Origin: Tardiphaga sp. P9-11
GTDB taxonomy: Bacteria > Pseudomonadota > Alphaproteobacteria > Rhizobiales > Xanthobacteraceae
Direction: 5' to 3'
Assembly: GCF_008329525.1 (NCBI RefSeq)
Contig: NZ_NPKQ01000004.1
Coordinates: 186,001-250,000, forward strand
DNA: 64,000 nt
Under the pieces are notes generated by a model that searched no databases, was not told where the DNA came from, and saw nothing but the letters and a program-made list of their open reading frames with translations. Both the position numbers and the translations under genes were made by a program. Below are positions 1 to 8,550 of this stretch, one piece after another; position 1 is the first letter of the stretch, and each line of letters starts with the position of its first letter.

Positions 1-1
1 C

Positions 2-1912
2 GAGCGGCATCTCGCCGAAGGCAAGACCCGGCGCGAGGCGGCCCTGCTGACCATGACCGAGGTCGGCGGCGCGTTGATCTCGATCGCGCTCGTGCTGTGC
101 GCGGTGTTCGTGCCGACGGCGTTTATCGGCGGCATCTCTGGACAGTTCTTCCAGCAATTCGCAGTGACCATCGCGGTGGCGACGGCGATCTCCTGCTTCT
201 GCTCGCTGACCCTGTCGCCGGCGCTTGCCTCGATGATCCTCGAACAGCATCACGAGAAAAAGCCGCCGCCGAGCTGGAACGTGGTTGCCCGCGGCTGGAA
301 CGCATTCACAGGCGTGTTCAATCGCGGCTTCGACCGGTTATCCCACGCCTATGGCACCGCGGCCGGCTTTGTGATCCACCATCTGGCACTGATGCTCGTC
401 GTCTACGCAGTCCTGATCGGCACGGCTGGCTGGCTGATTTATGCGACGCCGCAGGGCTTCATCCCCGCGCAGGATCGCGGCTATGTCATCGTCGTTGTGC
501 AACTGCCCGGCGCGGCATCCCTGAGTCGCACCACGGAGATCGTGCGGCAGATCGAGCGCATCTCGCTGGAAGTCCCGGGCGTCGTCCGCGTGCCGTCCTT
601 CGCCGGCTTCAACGGTGCCACGCGCACGCAGGCGTCGAATGCTGCGGCGCTGTTCCCGGTATTTGACGATGCGGAGGAACGCGCCAAACATGGGAACACC
701 GCAGCCAAGATCACGGCTGAATTGCGCAAGCGGTTGGCCGCCATCGAAGGTGCGGTGGTGATCGTGGTGCCGCCACCCGCGGTGTCGGGCATCGGTACCG
801 GTGGCGGCTTCGCCATGCGCATTCTCGACAATCAGGGCCGGGGTCCTGATCTCCTCGAGAAGGCGACCGACGAATTGGTGAATGCGGCGCGTAAAGCGCC
901 TGGCCTCACTGCTGTATTCTCGCCCTTCAGTGCGAACACGCCGCAAGTGTTCGTCGAGATCGACCGCCAGAAGGCACAGATGCTCAACGTGCCCGTTCAG
1001 AACGTCAATGACGCGATTCAGACCTATTTCGGTTCGGCCTATGTCAACGACTTCAATATCCTTGGCCGCACCTATCATGTCACAGCGCAGGCTGATCTGC
1101 CGTTCCGCAAGGAGCGCGCCGATCTGGCGCGACTGCAAACTCGCAATGCCGATGGCAATATGGTGCTGCTGGGCAGTGTGGTGAACTTCAGGGACACGGC
1201 AGGCCCTGACCGTGTGCCACGCTACAACCTTTATCCCGCCTCCGAAATCCAGGGTGATACGCTGCCCGGCGTCAGCTCGACGACGGCACTCAATACCATG
1301 AAGAGGCTCGCCGACGAGACGCTGCCAAGCGGCTTCACCTTCGAATGGACCGATCTGTCCTATCAGCAGGTGACCGGCGGCAATGCGGGCCTCTACGTAT
1401 TCCCGATCTGCGTGTTGTTCGTCTATCTGGTGCTGGCGGCGCAATATGGCAGCTGGTCGCTGCCATTTGCGGTCATCCTGATCGTGCCGATGTGCCTGTT
1501 CGCAGCAACCATCGGCGTGCGGATCATGGGGCAAGACATCAACATCCTCACCCAGATCGGATTCGTCGTGCTGGTGGGACTGGCGGCGAAGAACGCGATC
1601 CTGATCGTCGAATTCGCCCGCGACATCGAGCACGAAGGCCGCGACCAGCTGGAAGCCGTGATCGAGGCTTGTCGCCTTCGTATCCGCCCGATCTTGATGA
1701 CGTCCTTCGCCTTCATTCTTGGCGTGTTGCCGCTGGTGATCTCGTCGGGGTCAGGCTCGGAAATGCGTCAGGCGGTTGGTGTCGCGGTGTTCTTCGGCAT
1801 GATCGGTGTTACGATCTTCGGCCTGATTTTCACGCCGATCTTCTATATCCTGATCCGACGCCTGTTCCCGGGCTCGGTGGTGGTTCCGGCGCGGGGGCAG
1901 GACGCACATTGA
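2..1912 (+). CDS. RND efflux pump inner-membrane subunit (AcrB/MexB-like, HAE1), 3' part
   Basis: This is the C-terminal 636 or so residues of a proton-driven RND multidrug exporter. The frame is open from base 2, so the gene starts upstream of the window; full-length family members have about 1,040 residues. Seen here: the end of the first membrane-domain half (SLTLSPALASMIL), the second porter domain after the TPQGFIPAQDRGY segment, and the final helix bundle with the conserved lysine in GLAAKNAILIVEFARD. The Asp pair of TM4 lies outside the window. It should act as a trimer in the inner membrane with a periplasmic adaptor and an outer-membrane channel, whose genes are probably upstream. 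The substrate cannot be told. The next gene starts 34 bases later on the same strand. Confidence 0.93.
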   Translation, partial: ERHLAEGKTRREAALLTMTEVGGALISIALVLCAVFVPTAFIGGISGQFFQQFAVTIAVATAISCFCSLTLSPALASMILEQHHEKKPPPSWNVVARGWNAFTGVFNRGFDRLSHAYGTAAGFVIHHLALMLVVYAVLIGTAGWLIYATPQGFIPAQDRGYVIVVVQLPGAASLSRTTEIVRQIERISLEVPGVVRVPSFAGFNGATRTQASNAAALFPVFDDAEERAKHGNTAAKITAELRKRLAAIEGAVVIVVPPPAVSGIGTGGGFAMRILDNQGRGPDLLEKATDELVNAARKAPGLTAVFSPFSANTPQVFVEIDRQKAQMLNVPVQNVNDAIQTYFGSAYVNDFNILGRTYHVTAQADLPFRKERADLARLQTRNADGNMVLLGSVVNFRDTAGPDRVPRYNLYPASEIQGDTLPGVSSTTALNTMKRLADETLPSGFTFEWTDLSYQQVTGGNAGLYVFPICVLFVYLVLAAQYGSWSLPFAVILIVPMCLFAATIGVRIMGQDINILTQIGFVVLVGLAAKNAILIVEFARDIEHEGRDQLEAVIEACRLRIRPILMTSFAFILGVLPLVISSGSGSEMRQAVGVAVFFGMIGVTIFGLIFTPIFYILIRRLFPGSVVVPARGQDAH

Positions 1913-1946
1913 TTGCGTCGATGAAGCCGAGCCGAGTGAATCTCCG

Positions 1947-3209
1947 ATGGACACTGCGCCGCGTATCGAACTGATGAACTGGTTGACCGGCCAGGGCCTT
2001 ACCGGCCTGCCGGAAAATGAGTTGATCCGCGGCTTTTGCGAACGCTGCTTGGCGGGTGGCATCGACCTGTCGCGGGGGCTTGTTTTCCTCGACACGCTGC
2101 ATCCGATTTTTGAGGGGCGCGGTTTCCGCTGGAACGACAAGGCCAGCAACGAGAGCGATGTGTTCGAATATGGCTCGACCGAGATCGGCGAGGCCGCCGC
2201 GAACTGGCGACGATCGGTGTTCTTCCACATGCTGGAAGAGGGGCACGACGAATTGCGGCTCGATCTGCACGCGCCCGGGATAGCCGACCGCTTCTCGATG
2301 GTCAGCAGCCTGCAGGAAGGTGGTCACCGTCACGGCGCCGTGTTCGTCCACAAGTTTGGCGAGAACGGTTCCATGGGGCAGATGGACTGCCTCTATTCGT
2401 ATTGGGCGACGCGCGACGAAGACGGGTTCAATGAGCAACAGATGTCGGCGTTGCGCGAACTAGTGCCGATGCTCGGGCTCGCTATCAAGTCGGCGGCGCA
2501 GATGGAGATCGCGCGGACGCTCGGCCGCGTCTATCTCGGCCGCGATGCCGCCGAACAGGTTCTCCGCGGCAAGATCGCGCGAGGCGTCACCGAGCGTATC
2601 AATGCGGTGCTGTGGTTTTCCGACTTGCGCAACTCCACCGGGATCAGCGAGGCGATCGGACCGGACGAGATCATCCCGTTCCTTAATGACTACGCCGAAG
2701 CCTCGATCGCTGCGATCCATGATGTCGGCGGCGACGTGCTCAAACTGATCGGCGACGGCATTCTGGCGATGTTCACCGGCGACGACATGGTGAAGGCGAA
2801 GCGCAACGCCTTGCGCGCCGAACATCAGTTCCGCAAGAATATCGCCAAGCTGAATGCGAAACGATTGGCGGCGAACCGGCCGGTAACGACTGCTTATGTT
2901 GGTTTGCATGAGGGCGAAGTATTCTACGGCAATATCGGCAGTGACGAGCGGCTCGATTTCACCGTGGTTGGTCCCTCAGTCAACGAGGTGAGCCGCATCG
3001 CTTCCATGTGCTCGTCGGTCGATCGGCCGCTGTTGACCTCGTCCGCGTTTCAGGCCGGGCTTGACGCGGCGGGCCGCAAATATCTGGTCTCCACTGGCCG
3101 TTACGCCTTGCGCGGCATCGGCCGCGCGCAGGATCTCTACACACTGGATCCCGAGATCGATAGCGACGAAGTCGTGCGTGGCGGCTACGAGCGCTATCTG
3201 GCGCGTTAG
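1947..3209 (+). CDS. class III adenylate/guanylate cyclase
   Basis: A 420-residue cytosolic protein with a C-terminal class III nucleotidyl cyclase domain (about residues 215-375). The first metal-binding Asp is in WFSDLRNST (residues 223-231) and the second in GGDVLKLIGDGILAMF (Asp270). No membrane segment is evident. The roughly 200 N-terminal residues resemble the sensory regions found in other rhizobial cyclases, but I cannot name a domain. It probably makes cAMP from ATP; substrate choice cannot be fixed by eye. Its stop codon interlocks with that of the convergent MFS gene (4-base overlap). The 34-base gap after the RND gene allows cotranscription. Confidence 0.9.
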   Translation: MDTAPRIELMNWLTGQGLTGLPENELIRGFCERCLAGGIDLSRGLVFLDTLHPIFEGRGFRWNDKASNESDVFEYGSTEIGEAAANWRRSVFFHMLEEGHDELRLDLHAPGIADRFSMVSSLQEGGHRHGAVFVHKFGENGSMGQMDCLYSYWATRDEDGFNEQQMSALRELVPMLGLAIKSAAQMEIARTLGRVYLGRDAAEQVLRGKIARGVTERINAVLWFSDLRNSTGISEAIGPDEIIPFLNDYAEASIAAIHDVGGDVLKLIGDGILAMFTGDDMVKAKRNALRAEHQFRKNIAKLNAKRLAANRPVTTAYVGLHEGEVFYGNIGSDERLDFTVVGPSVNEVSRIASMCSSVDRPLLTSSAFQAGLDAAGRKYLVSTGRYALRGIGRAQDLYTLDPEIDSDEVVRGGYERYLAR

Positions 3210-4432
3210 CTGACCGCAACGGTTGGCTGGCACATCGCGTAGAGCACGATAGCGATCAGGCAGGCCGCGCCGAGAACGATGCCGAGCGCCAATGCGGCCT
3301 GCGGCACGATAGTGGCCGACAGAGATACGCCGATCGCGGCTCCCATCATCTGCCAGAAGCCGAGCAGTGCCGAGGCGGCGCCCGCATGGGTGCCGAACGG
3401 CGACAGCGCCTGCGCCGTGCCGAGCGGATTGACCACGCCCATGCCCATCAGGAATACGCAGGTCGCGGCGATGAAGGTGACGACGTTGCCGTGGAAGTAG
3501 GCGGTCGCGAGCACCGCAACGCTGCCGATGAACGCGATCAGTAATCCATAGCGAATGGACCGATCCAGTCCGAAGCGGGGGGCGAGGCGTGCGGCCAGCA
3601 TGCCGGAGCCGAACACAACCAGCACGGTGCCTGCAAAGAATAGCCCAAGCGCAATCGGTGTGAAGCCATAGCCCTCGATGAGAATGCGAGGTGTTGCGGA
3701 GAAGATCGAGAACAGTCCACCCATGATCAGGCCCACTGTGGCGGCTGGGATCAGGAAGTGGCGGTTCACCGAAAGCTTGAGATAGGTTGTGCCGACGGCG
3801 AGTGGATTGAGCGGGATACGCGTCGTGTTGTGAGTTTCGCCGAGCACGATGACATAGCTGAGTGCCGACAGCGCGGCGAAAGCGCCGACGAAAACAAATT
3901 CTGAGCGCCATCCGAAAAAATAATCGAGGCCGCCACCGAGCAGTGGCGAGAAGCCAGGTGCTGCGGCCTGCGCGATCATCACCAGCGTCAGCGCACGTGC
4001 CAGCGTCGCGCCGCTGAACAGGTCGCGGGCAATGGCGCGCGACAGCACCGAGGTTGCACAAGCACCTGCCGCCTGAATGGCTCGGCCAATCAGCAGCGAG
4101 GAAAGATCGCTCGACAATCCGCACCAGATGCTGCCTATGACGAACACGCCGAAACCCGCGAGCACGGGAATGCGACGCCCGTAACGATCCGAGATCGGAC
4201 CGACCAGTAACTGCCCGAGCGCGAAAACGATCAGGAACACTGTGATTGATGCTGTGACCGCTGGGGTCGTCACCTTCAAGGAGGCGGCTATCTGCGGCAA
4301 CGACGGTAGCAGGATATTGGTGGCCAATGTCCCGATGGAAGCCAGTGCCGCGAGCACGGCGATCTGCAGCGCGGTCGAGGAGGTTTCCTGCTGCGATGTG
4401 TCTGCCATGGCGTCTGCCGTACGGTCGGTCAT
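3206..4432 (-). CDS. MFS drug exporter, Bcr/CflA (DHA1) family
   Basis: A 12-helix major facilitator protein of about 408 residues from the chosen ATG at 4432. That start gives the N-terminus MTDRTADAM and has a GAGG ribosome site just upstream; a longer reading from 4483 would run through the palindromic operator and is unlikely. The loop 2-3 signature (GPISDRYGRRIPVLAG) and the motif-C-like stretch AAAPGFSPLLGG are typical of Bcr/CflA drug:H+ antiporters. The gene is downstream of the TRAP operon on the same strand but separated by 127 bases that hold a perfect palindrome, so it probably has its own regulated promoter. The drug cannot be inferred. Confidence 0.87.
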   Translation of the reverse strand: MTDRTADAMADTSQQETSSTALQIAVLAALASIGTLATNILLPSLPQIAASLKVTTPAVTASITVFLIVFALGQLLVGPISDRYGRRIPVLAGFGVFVIGSIWCGLSSDLSSLLIGRAIQAAGACATSVLSRAIARDLFSGATLARALTLVMIAQAAAPGFSPLLGGGLDYFFGWRSEFVFVGAFAALSALSYVIVLGETHNTTRIPLNPLAVGTTYLKLSVNRHFLIPAATVGLIMGGLFSIFSATPRILIEGYGFTPIALGLFFAGTVLVVFGSGMLAARLAPRFGLDRSIRYGLLIAFIGSVAVLATAYFHGNVVTFIAATCVFLMGMGVVNPLGTAQALSPFGTHAGAASALLGFWQMMGAAIGVSLSATIVPQAALALGIVLGAACLIAIVLYAMCQPTVAVS

Positions 4433-4453
4433 ATGATGATCCTCATTATATAA

Positions 4454-4467
4454 ATGATGTACATCAT
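4454..4467. promoter_or_regulatory. perfect 14-bp palindrome, candidate operator of the MFS exporter
   Basis: ATGATGT/ACATCAT is an exact palindrome in an AT-rich stretch, 22 bases upstream of the MFS start codon and after the TRAP operon. Size and position fit a dimeric GntR-, TetR- or MarR-type repressor site overlapping the promoter. No regulator gene of these families is adjacent, so the protein that binds is unknown. Confidence 0.5.
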
Positions 4468-4559
4468 ATAAAGAGACCTGCAAAGAGCAGGGCGATCATG
4501 CGGTATTTCGGGAGGACGGGTGCCACCGCCATCTTCCCGGCGGTGATCGGGCTGATTGA

Positions 4560-6422
4560 TCAGTTGCCGTACAGATAATTCGGCAGCCACAGTGTCAGGC
4601 CGGGCCAGATATACATCAGCACCATGCAGATGATGACGATGAGCATATAGGGCATCATGCCGGAGAATATCTGGTTCAGCGTCACATGCGATGGCGCGAC
4701 GCCCTTCAGATAGAAGGCGGACATCGCCACCGGCGGCGACAGGAAGGCGGCCTGCAGGTTGACGAAGACAAGCACGCCCCACAAGATCGGGTCGATGCCG
4801 AAATGCTTCAGCATCGGCAGGAAGATCGGCACGAAGATCACGATGATCTCCGTCCATTCCAGCGGCCAGCCGAGGATGAAGATGATCGCCTGCGACAAGA
4901 TCATGAACTGGACCGGCGTCAGGTTCAGCGATAGCACCCAGCTTTCCAGCAGCGCCTGTCCGCCGAGAATGGCGAACACCGCGGAGAACAGCGCCGATCC
5001 GACGAACAGCCAGCACACCATGGAGGTAGTCTTGGCGGTCAGGAACACGGCCTCCTTGGTGCGCTTCCAGTCCAGCGTGCGCGCCTGGAAGGCAAGCAGG
5101 AACGCGCCAGCAGCGCCGACGGCGGCGGACTCCGTTGCCGTGGTGATACCGAGCAGGATCACGGCCAACACGATGGCGGTCAGAATGCCGAGTGGCATGA
5201 CGGACGATGTCAGGAGCCGTAGCACCTCGAATTGCTCAGCGCCCATGGTCCAGTAGTAATAGAAAAGCATCAGCGCAATGATGGCTGCCGTAAAGGCGAA
5301 GTAGGTGTAGAATTCCGGCGGCGGTCCGGCATCCACCGGCGCATTCGTTGGACTGTTTTGCAGATCGGCATTGCCCATCTGCTGTAGCACTTCCGGCTCG
5401 CTCTCTTTCGCCGAGCCGGACTGGGCGGCGCCGAGCTCTTCCAGTTTTTCTTCCTCAGGCGCGGCCGTGCCGGCATTGCCGGGCTGAACCCGCTCGGTGA
5501 TCGCGGCGGGCGCGGGAGCGTCGGGCTGCGGATGGATGACGACATACCACCACGCGGCCCAAAGCGTAGTCAGCGCCAGGACCAGCGGCACCAGAGCAAA
5601 GCCGAGATTTTTTAGAATCGCCGTGTAGCTGATCCGCGCGCCGTCCATGGTCAGCGCCATGGCGCGCGACGGTGCCACGGCAGCCGTCAGCAGGGCAGGC
5701 AGCATCTTGTCCGAATAGGCTTGCTGCAGATCGGCGATCCACGGCCGGACGGGCACGCGTGTTTCGCTCTCTGGCAACTTTGGCGCGATCTTCGGGTTCA
5801 GCAGCGCCCAGCCGATGATGTAGACAAGATAGAGGAAAGCCAGGAAGAATCCCGGAAACATCGCTGCGGCATAGAGCTTCACGACGGACTGTCCAGCGAC
5901 GGCGGCATAGACGATGATCATCACCGATGGCGGGATCAGGATGCCCAGCGTGCCGCCGGCCGTGATGACGCCCGACGCCAGCTTGACGTCATAGCCGGCC
6001 TTGAGCATCGGGTTGAAGGCGATGACGCCCATCAGCACCACGACGGCGCCGACCAGACCTGACGCTATGCCCCAGAAAGTACAGACGATCAGGGTCGCGA
6101 CCGCCAGCGAGGCCGGCACGCGGCGGAAGGCGAGCTGGATCGAATAGAACATCTTGTCGACCAGCGCGCCGCGTTCCATCACATAGCCCATCAACACGAA
6201 GAGCGGGATGGAGATCAGGACGTCGTTGGTCATGGCGCCATAGGTGCGCTGGACCATCAGGTCGAAGATGTGGTTGTCGGCCCAGGATTCGCCTGCGCGG
6301 TAATAGGCAAAGAAGCCGAAAAACATGCCGAGGCCCATCAGCGTGAAGGCCGTCGGAAATCCCATCATGATCACGACGACGATGAGGCCGAGCATCAGGA
6401 GGCCGAGTGCGGGATCGCTCAT
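4560..6422 (-). CDS. TRAP transporter large permease (DctM), enlarged form
   Basis: The 620-residue ion-coupled membrane subunit of a tripartite ATP-independent periplasmic transporter. The DctM fold is clear from GAVVVLMGVIAFNPML and GGTLGILIPPSVMIIVYA at the N-terminal end and ATESAAVGAAGAFLLAF in the second half. Ordinary DctM proteins have about 425-450 residues. Here the middle (about residues 215-390) carries an extra block: one hydrophobic helix, a Pro/Ala/Glu-rich hydrophilic linker of about 80 residues, and a second helix near FYTYFAFTAAIIALMLFYYY. The start overlaps the dctQ stop by four bases (ATGA), so the two are translationally coupled. Substrate unknown; organic acids are usual for the family. 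Confidence 0.92.
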   Translation of the reverse strand: MSDPALGLLMLGLIVVVIMMGFPTAFTLMGLGMFFGFFAYYRAGESWADNHIFDLMVQRTYGAMTNDVLISIPLFVLMGYVMERGALVDKMFYSIQLAFRRVPASLAVATLIVCTFWGIASGLVGAVVVLMGVIAFNPMLKAGYDVKLASGVITAGGTLGILIPPSVMIIVYAAVAGQSVVKLYAAAMFPGFFLAFLYLVYIIGWALLNPKIAPKLPESETRVPVRPWIADLQQAYSDKMLPALLTAAVAPSRAMALTMDGARISYTAILKNLGFALVPLVLALTTLWAAWWYVVIHPQPDAPAPAAITERVQPGNAGTAAPEEEKLEELGAAQSGSAKESEPEVLQQMGNADLQNSPTNAPVDAGPPPEFYTYFAFTAAIIALMLFYYYWTMGAEQFEVLRLLTSSVMPLGILTAIVLAVILLGITTATESAAVGAAGAFLLAFQARTLDWKRTKEAVFLTAKTTSMVCWLFVGSALFSAVFAILGGQALLESWVLSLNLTPVQFMILSQAIIFILGWPLEWTEIIVIFVPIFLPMLKHFGIDPILWGVLVFVNLQAAFLSPPVAMSAFYLKGVAPSHVTLNQIFSGMMPYMLIVIICMVLMYIWPGLTLWLPNYLYGN

Positions 6423-7087
6423 TTGTGCGTCTCCCCGCTCATGCCGCGCTGGCGCGCGCTTTCCTCGATGTCCTGCGCATGCGCGATGGCGTTGCGGCGC
6501 GTCTCCTCGTCGACATGTTCGCTATGCGCGAGTTGCTCTTCGACGACGTCGATCTCCGAGACGTCCTTCAGCCGGCTCGGCCAAACGCCTGTCTTCAGGC
6601 AGATCGCAGCGCGGGTGATCTCGGCGACGCCCTGCAGCAATAACAGTGCGCCGGCCAGCGGAATCATCGCTTTGAAGTGATAAACGGGCGGTCCGTCTGC
6701 TGTGACGTTGGAGTGTTCCTTGATGCGCCAGCTGTCGCCCGCATAATCCCAGCCGGCATAGACAAGCGCGGCGATGCCGGGCAGGAAGAACACGATGTAG
6801 AGGACGAGATCAAGCGAGGCCTGCGTGCGCGGCCGCATCGAGCTGTACAGGAAGTCACCACGGACATGGCCGTTCTGCGCCAGCGTGTAGGCGCCGCACA
6901 GCATGAATAGCGTGCCATAGAGCATGTTGGAGGCGTCGAAAATCCAGGCCGTGGGCGTGTTCAGCATGTAGCGCTTGAACACCTCGGCGCAGACCAGTCC
7001 CATCAATCCCAGGATGAACCAGGCGGCGGCCTTTCCGGCGAAAGTGCTGATACCGTCGATGGAGTGCAGGAAACGCTCGGCAGTCAT
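6419..7087 (-). CDS. TRAP transporter small permease (DctQ)
   Basis: A 222-residue protein with four predicted membrane helices followed by a charged cytoplasmic tail of about 55 residues (EIDVVEEQLAHSEHVDEE...). The helix 1-2 region with CAEVFKRYMLNTPTAWIFDAS matches the DctQ pattern. It assembles with DctM in the inner membrane. The gene lies between the SBP gene (131 bases upstream, with a strong hairpin between) and dctM (4-base overlap). The acidic tail is longer than in typical DctQ proteins. Confidence 0.9.
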   Translation of the reverse strand: MTAERFLHSIDGISTFAGKAAAWFILGLMGLVCAEVFKRYMLNTPTAWIFDASNMLYGTLFMLCGAYTLAQNGHVRGDFLYSSMRPRTQASLDLVLYIVFFLPGIAALVYAGWDYAGDSWRIKEHSNVTADGPPVYHFKAMIPLAGALLLLQGVAEITRAAICLKTGVWPSRLKDVSEIDVVEEQLAHSEHVDEETRRNAIAHAQDIEESARQRGMSGETHK

Positions 7088-7165
7088 GTTATTCAGGCCA
7101 CTGATGCTGGAAACGTCAAATCGGGTTCGATCAGGCGAGAGCAGGCAGTAAACGGCAACACGAAT

Positions 7166-7197
7166 GCATCATCCGGGATGGGAATCCCGGATGATGC
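7166..7197. promoter_or_regulatory. perfect 14-bp stem-loop between TRAP SBP and dctQ genes
   Basis: GCATCATCCGGGAT (7166-7179) pairs perfectly with 7184-7197 around a four-base loop. There is no U-run on the minus-strand side, so it is more likely an RNA-stabilising or attenuating hairpin than a full terminator. It would let the abundant periplasmic binding protein be made in excess over the membrane subunits. Confidence 0.7.
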
Positions 7198-7218
7198 GGG
7201 CACGTGCGCCGTGCAGCG

Positions 7219-8352
7219 TTAGGTCTTTTTCTTCGCGTTCGGACCGAAGTAATGATTATAGGCCATGCGCCGGCTTACGACGGTGTCCTGCTCCCATTGC
7301 GTAGCCCGCTTGGCAAAGGCCTGCTGAGATTCGGAGATTTCCTTGAACAGGGGATTCTCGGCCGATTTCTTGGCGACGACTTCGTCATAGACCTCAAGCT
7401 GCTTCTGCAGGATCGAGTCAGGTGTCTTGTAGAACTTGACCTTGTCCTTGCTCTGCATATCCGCGTAGTCCTGCGAATAGCGGTCGATGGCTTTCCATGA
7501 CATGTCCTGGCCGGCAGCGTCCGCCGCACCGGCGATGATGGCGCGCAGCTTCTCGGGCAGGGCGTCATATTTGGTCTTGTTGAACAGGATTTCAAACTGC
7601 TCGGCATTCTGATGGTAGCTCTGCAGCATGCAGGTCTTGGCTACGTCGGGGAAGCCGAGGATGCGGTCCGACGAGGCATTGTTGAACTCGGCTGCATCGA
7701 GCAGGCCGCGGTCCATCGCGGAGACGATTTCTCCGCCTGGCAATGCGTTCACTGCAGCACCAAGGCCGGTAAACACGTCGATGGAAATGCCGACGGTGCG
7801 GAATTTCACACCCTTGAGATCGTCGGCCTTGGTCACCGGTTTCTTGAACCAGCCAAGTGGCTGCGTCGGCATTGGTCCGTAGGGCAGTGATACGACATTG
7901 GCACCGATCGACGCATAGAGCTTGGCCAATAGCTCTTTTCCGCCCCCATATTTGTGCCAGGACAGCAGCATGTTGGCATCCATCGCGTAAGCGGGACCCG
8001 AGCCCCACAGCGCCAGCGCGGTCTGCTTGCCATAGTGATAGACCATCACACCATGGCCGCCGTCGAGCGTGCCCTTGGAGACCGCATCGAGCAAGCCGAA
8101 AGCCGGGACTACGGCGCCGGCCGGAAGCACCTCGATCTTCAGGTCGCCGCCGGTCATGTCGTTGACCTTCTTGGCGTAGTCGAGCGCGTATTCGTGGAAG
8201 ATGTCCTTGGCAGGCCATGTGCTCTGCCAGCGCATGCTGATCGGGCCCTGCGCCTGGGCGATTACCGGTGCCGCTATGCTTGCAGCCGCGCTGGCGGTGG
8301 CGACCTTCAGAAAGCGGCGCCGAGACGGATTCCTGTCCTTGGATGAAGCCAT
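7219..8352 (-). CDS. TRAP transporter substrate-binding protein (DctP), Tat-exported
   Basis: A periplasmic binding protein of 377 residues from the ATG at 8352, chosen because it has GGGGAG just upstream and places a twin-arginine signal (SRRRFLK, about residues 10-16, then an Ala-rich stretch to AQAQ) at the N-terminus. The mature protein begins near GPISMRWQSTWPAKD. The conserved ligand-contact segment GVKFRTVG and the helix GGEIVSAMDRGLLDAAEF place it in the DctP family, near TakP-like oxo-acid binders, though the ligand is unproven. First gene of the minus-strand TRAP operon. Direct repeats of TGTAGTT lie upstream. Confidence 0.9.
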   Translation of the reverse strand: MASSKDRNPSRRRFLKVATASAAASIAAPVIAQAQGPISMRWQSTWPAKDIFHEYALDYAKKVNDMTGGDLKIEVLPAGAVVPAFGLLDAVSKGTLDGGHGVMVYHYGKQTALALWGSGPAYAMDANMLLSWHKYGGGKELLAKLYASIGANVVSLPYGPMPTQPLGWFKKPVTKADDLKGVKFRTVGISIDVFTGLGAAVNALPGGEIVSAMDRGLLDAAEFNNASSDRILGFPDVAKTCMLQSYHQNAEQFEILFNKTKYDALPEKLRAIIAGAADAAGQDMSWKAIDRYSQDYADMQSKDKVKFYKTPDSILQKQLEVYDEVVAKKSAENPLFKEISESQQAFAKRATQWEQDTVVSRRMAYNHYFGPNAKKKT

Positions 8353-8472
8353 TGTGTTCTCCCCAAATGGTCGTCCTTTTGCGGACTGACCTTGTTGATT
8401 GGTGGCAAGACAAAGGCTTGCTTGCAGTTTTGGCAAGAAAGTTCGCTTTGCTGCGACGCTTGGACGCGGCGT

Positions 8473-8541
8473 AACTACACTAACTATCCGTGCTGCGGTG
8501 CGGGGGGATTGTGCGCGAGTGCGAACTACAGATGAACTACA
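8473..8541. promoter_or_regulatory. repeated AACTACA elements upstream of TRAP operon
   Basis: AACTACA occurs at 8473, 8524 and 8535, with a partial copy AACTA at 8483, giving two close pairs at 10-11-base spacing about one helical turn apart. On the coding strand of the TRAP operon they read TGTAGTT. They lie 120-190 bases before the SBP start and after the end of the upstream MFS gene. This could be a binding array for an unidentified activator. Confidence 0.35.
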
Positions 8542-8550
8542 CCAGGCCTG

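Noticed and set aside
338-1633. 431-codon open frame on the minus strand
   Set aside because: It lies wholly antisense to the RND pump gene; its sequence is rich in His, Arg and Asp, typical of GC-rich shadow frames, and shows no family motif.
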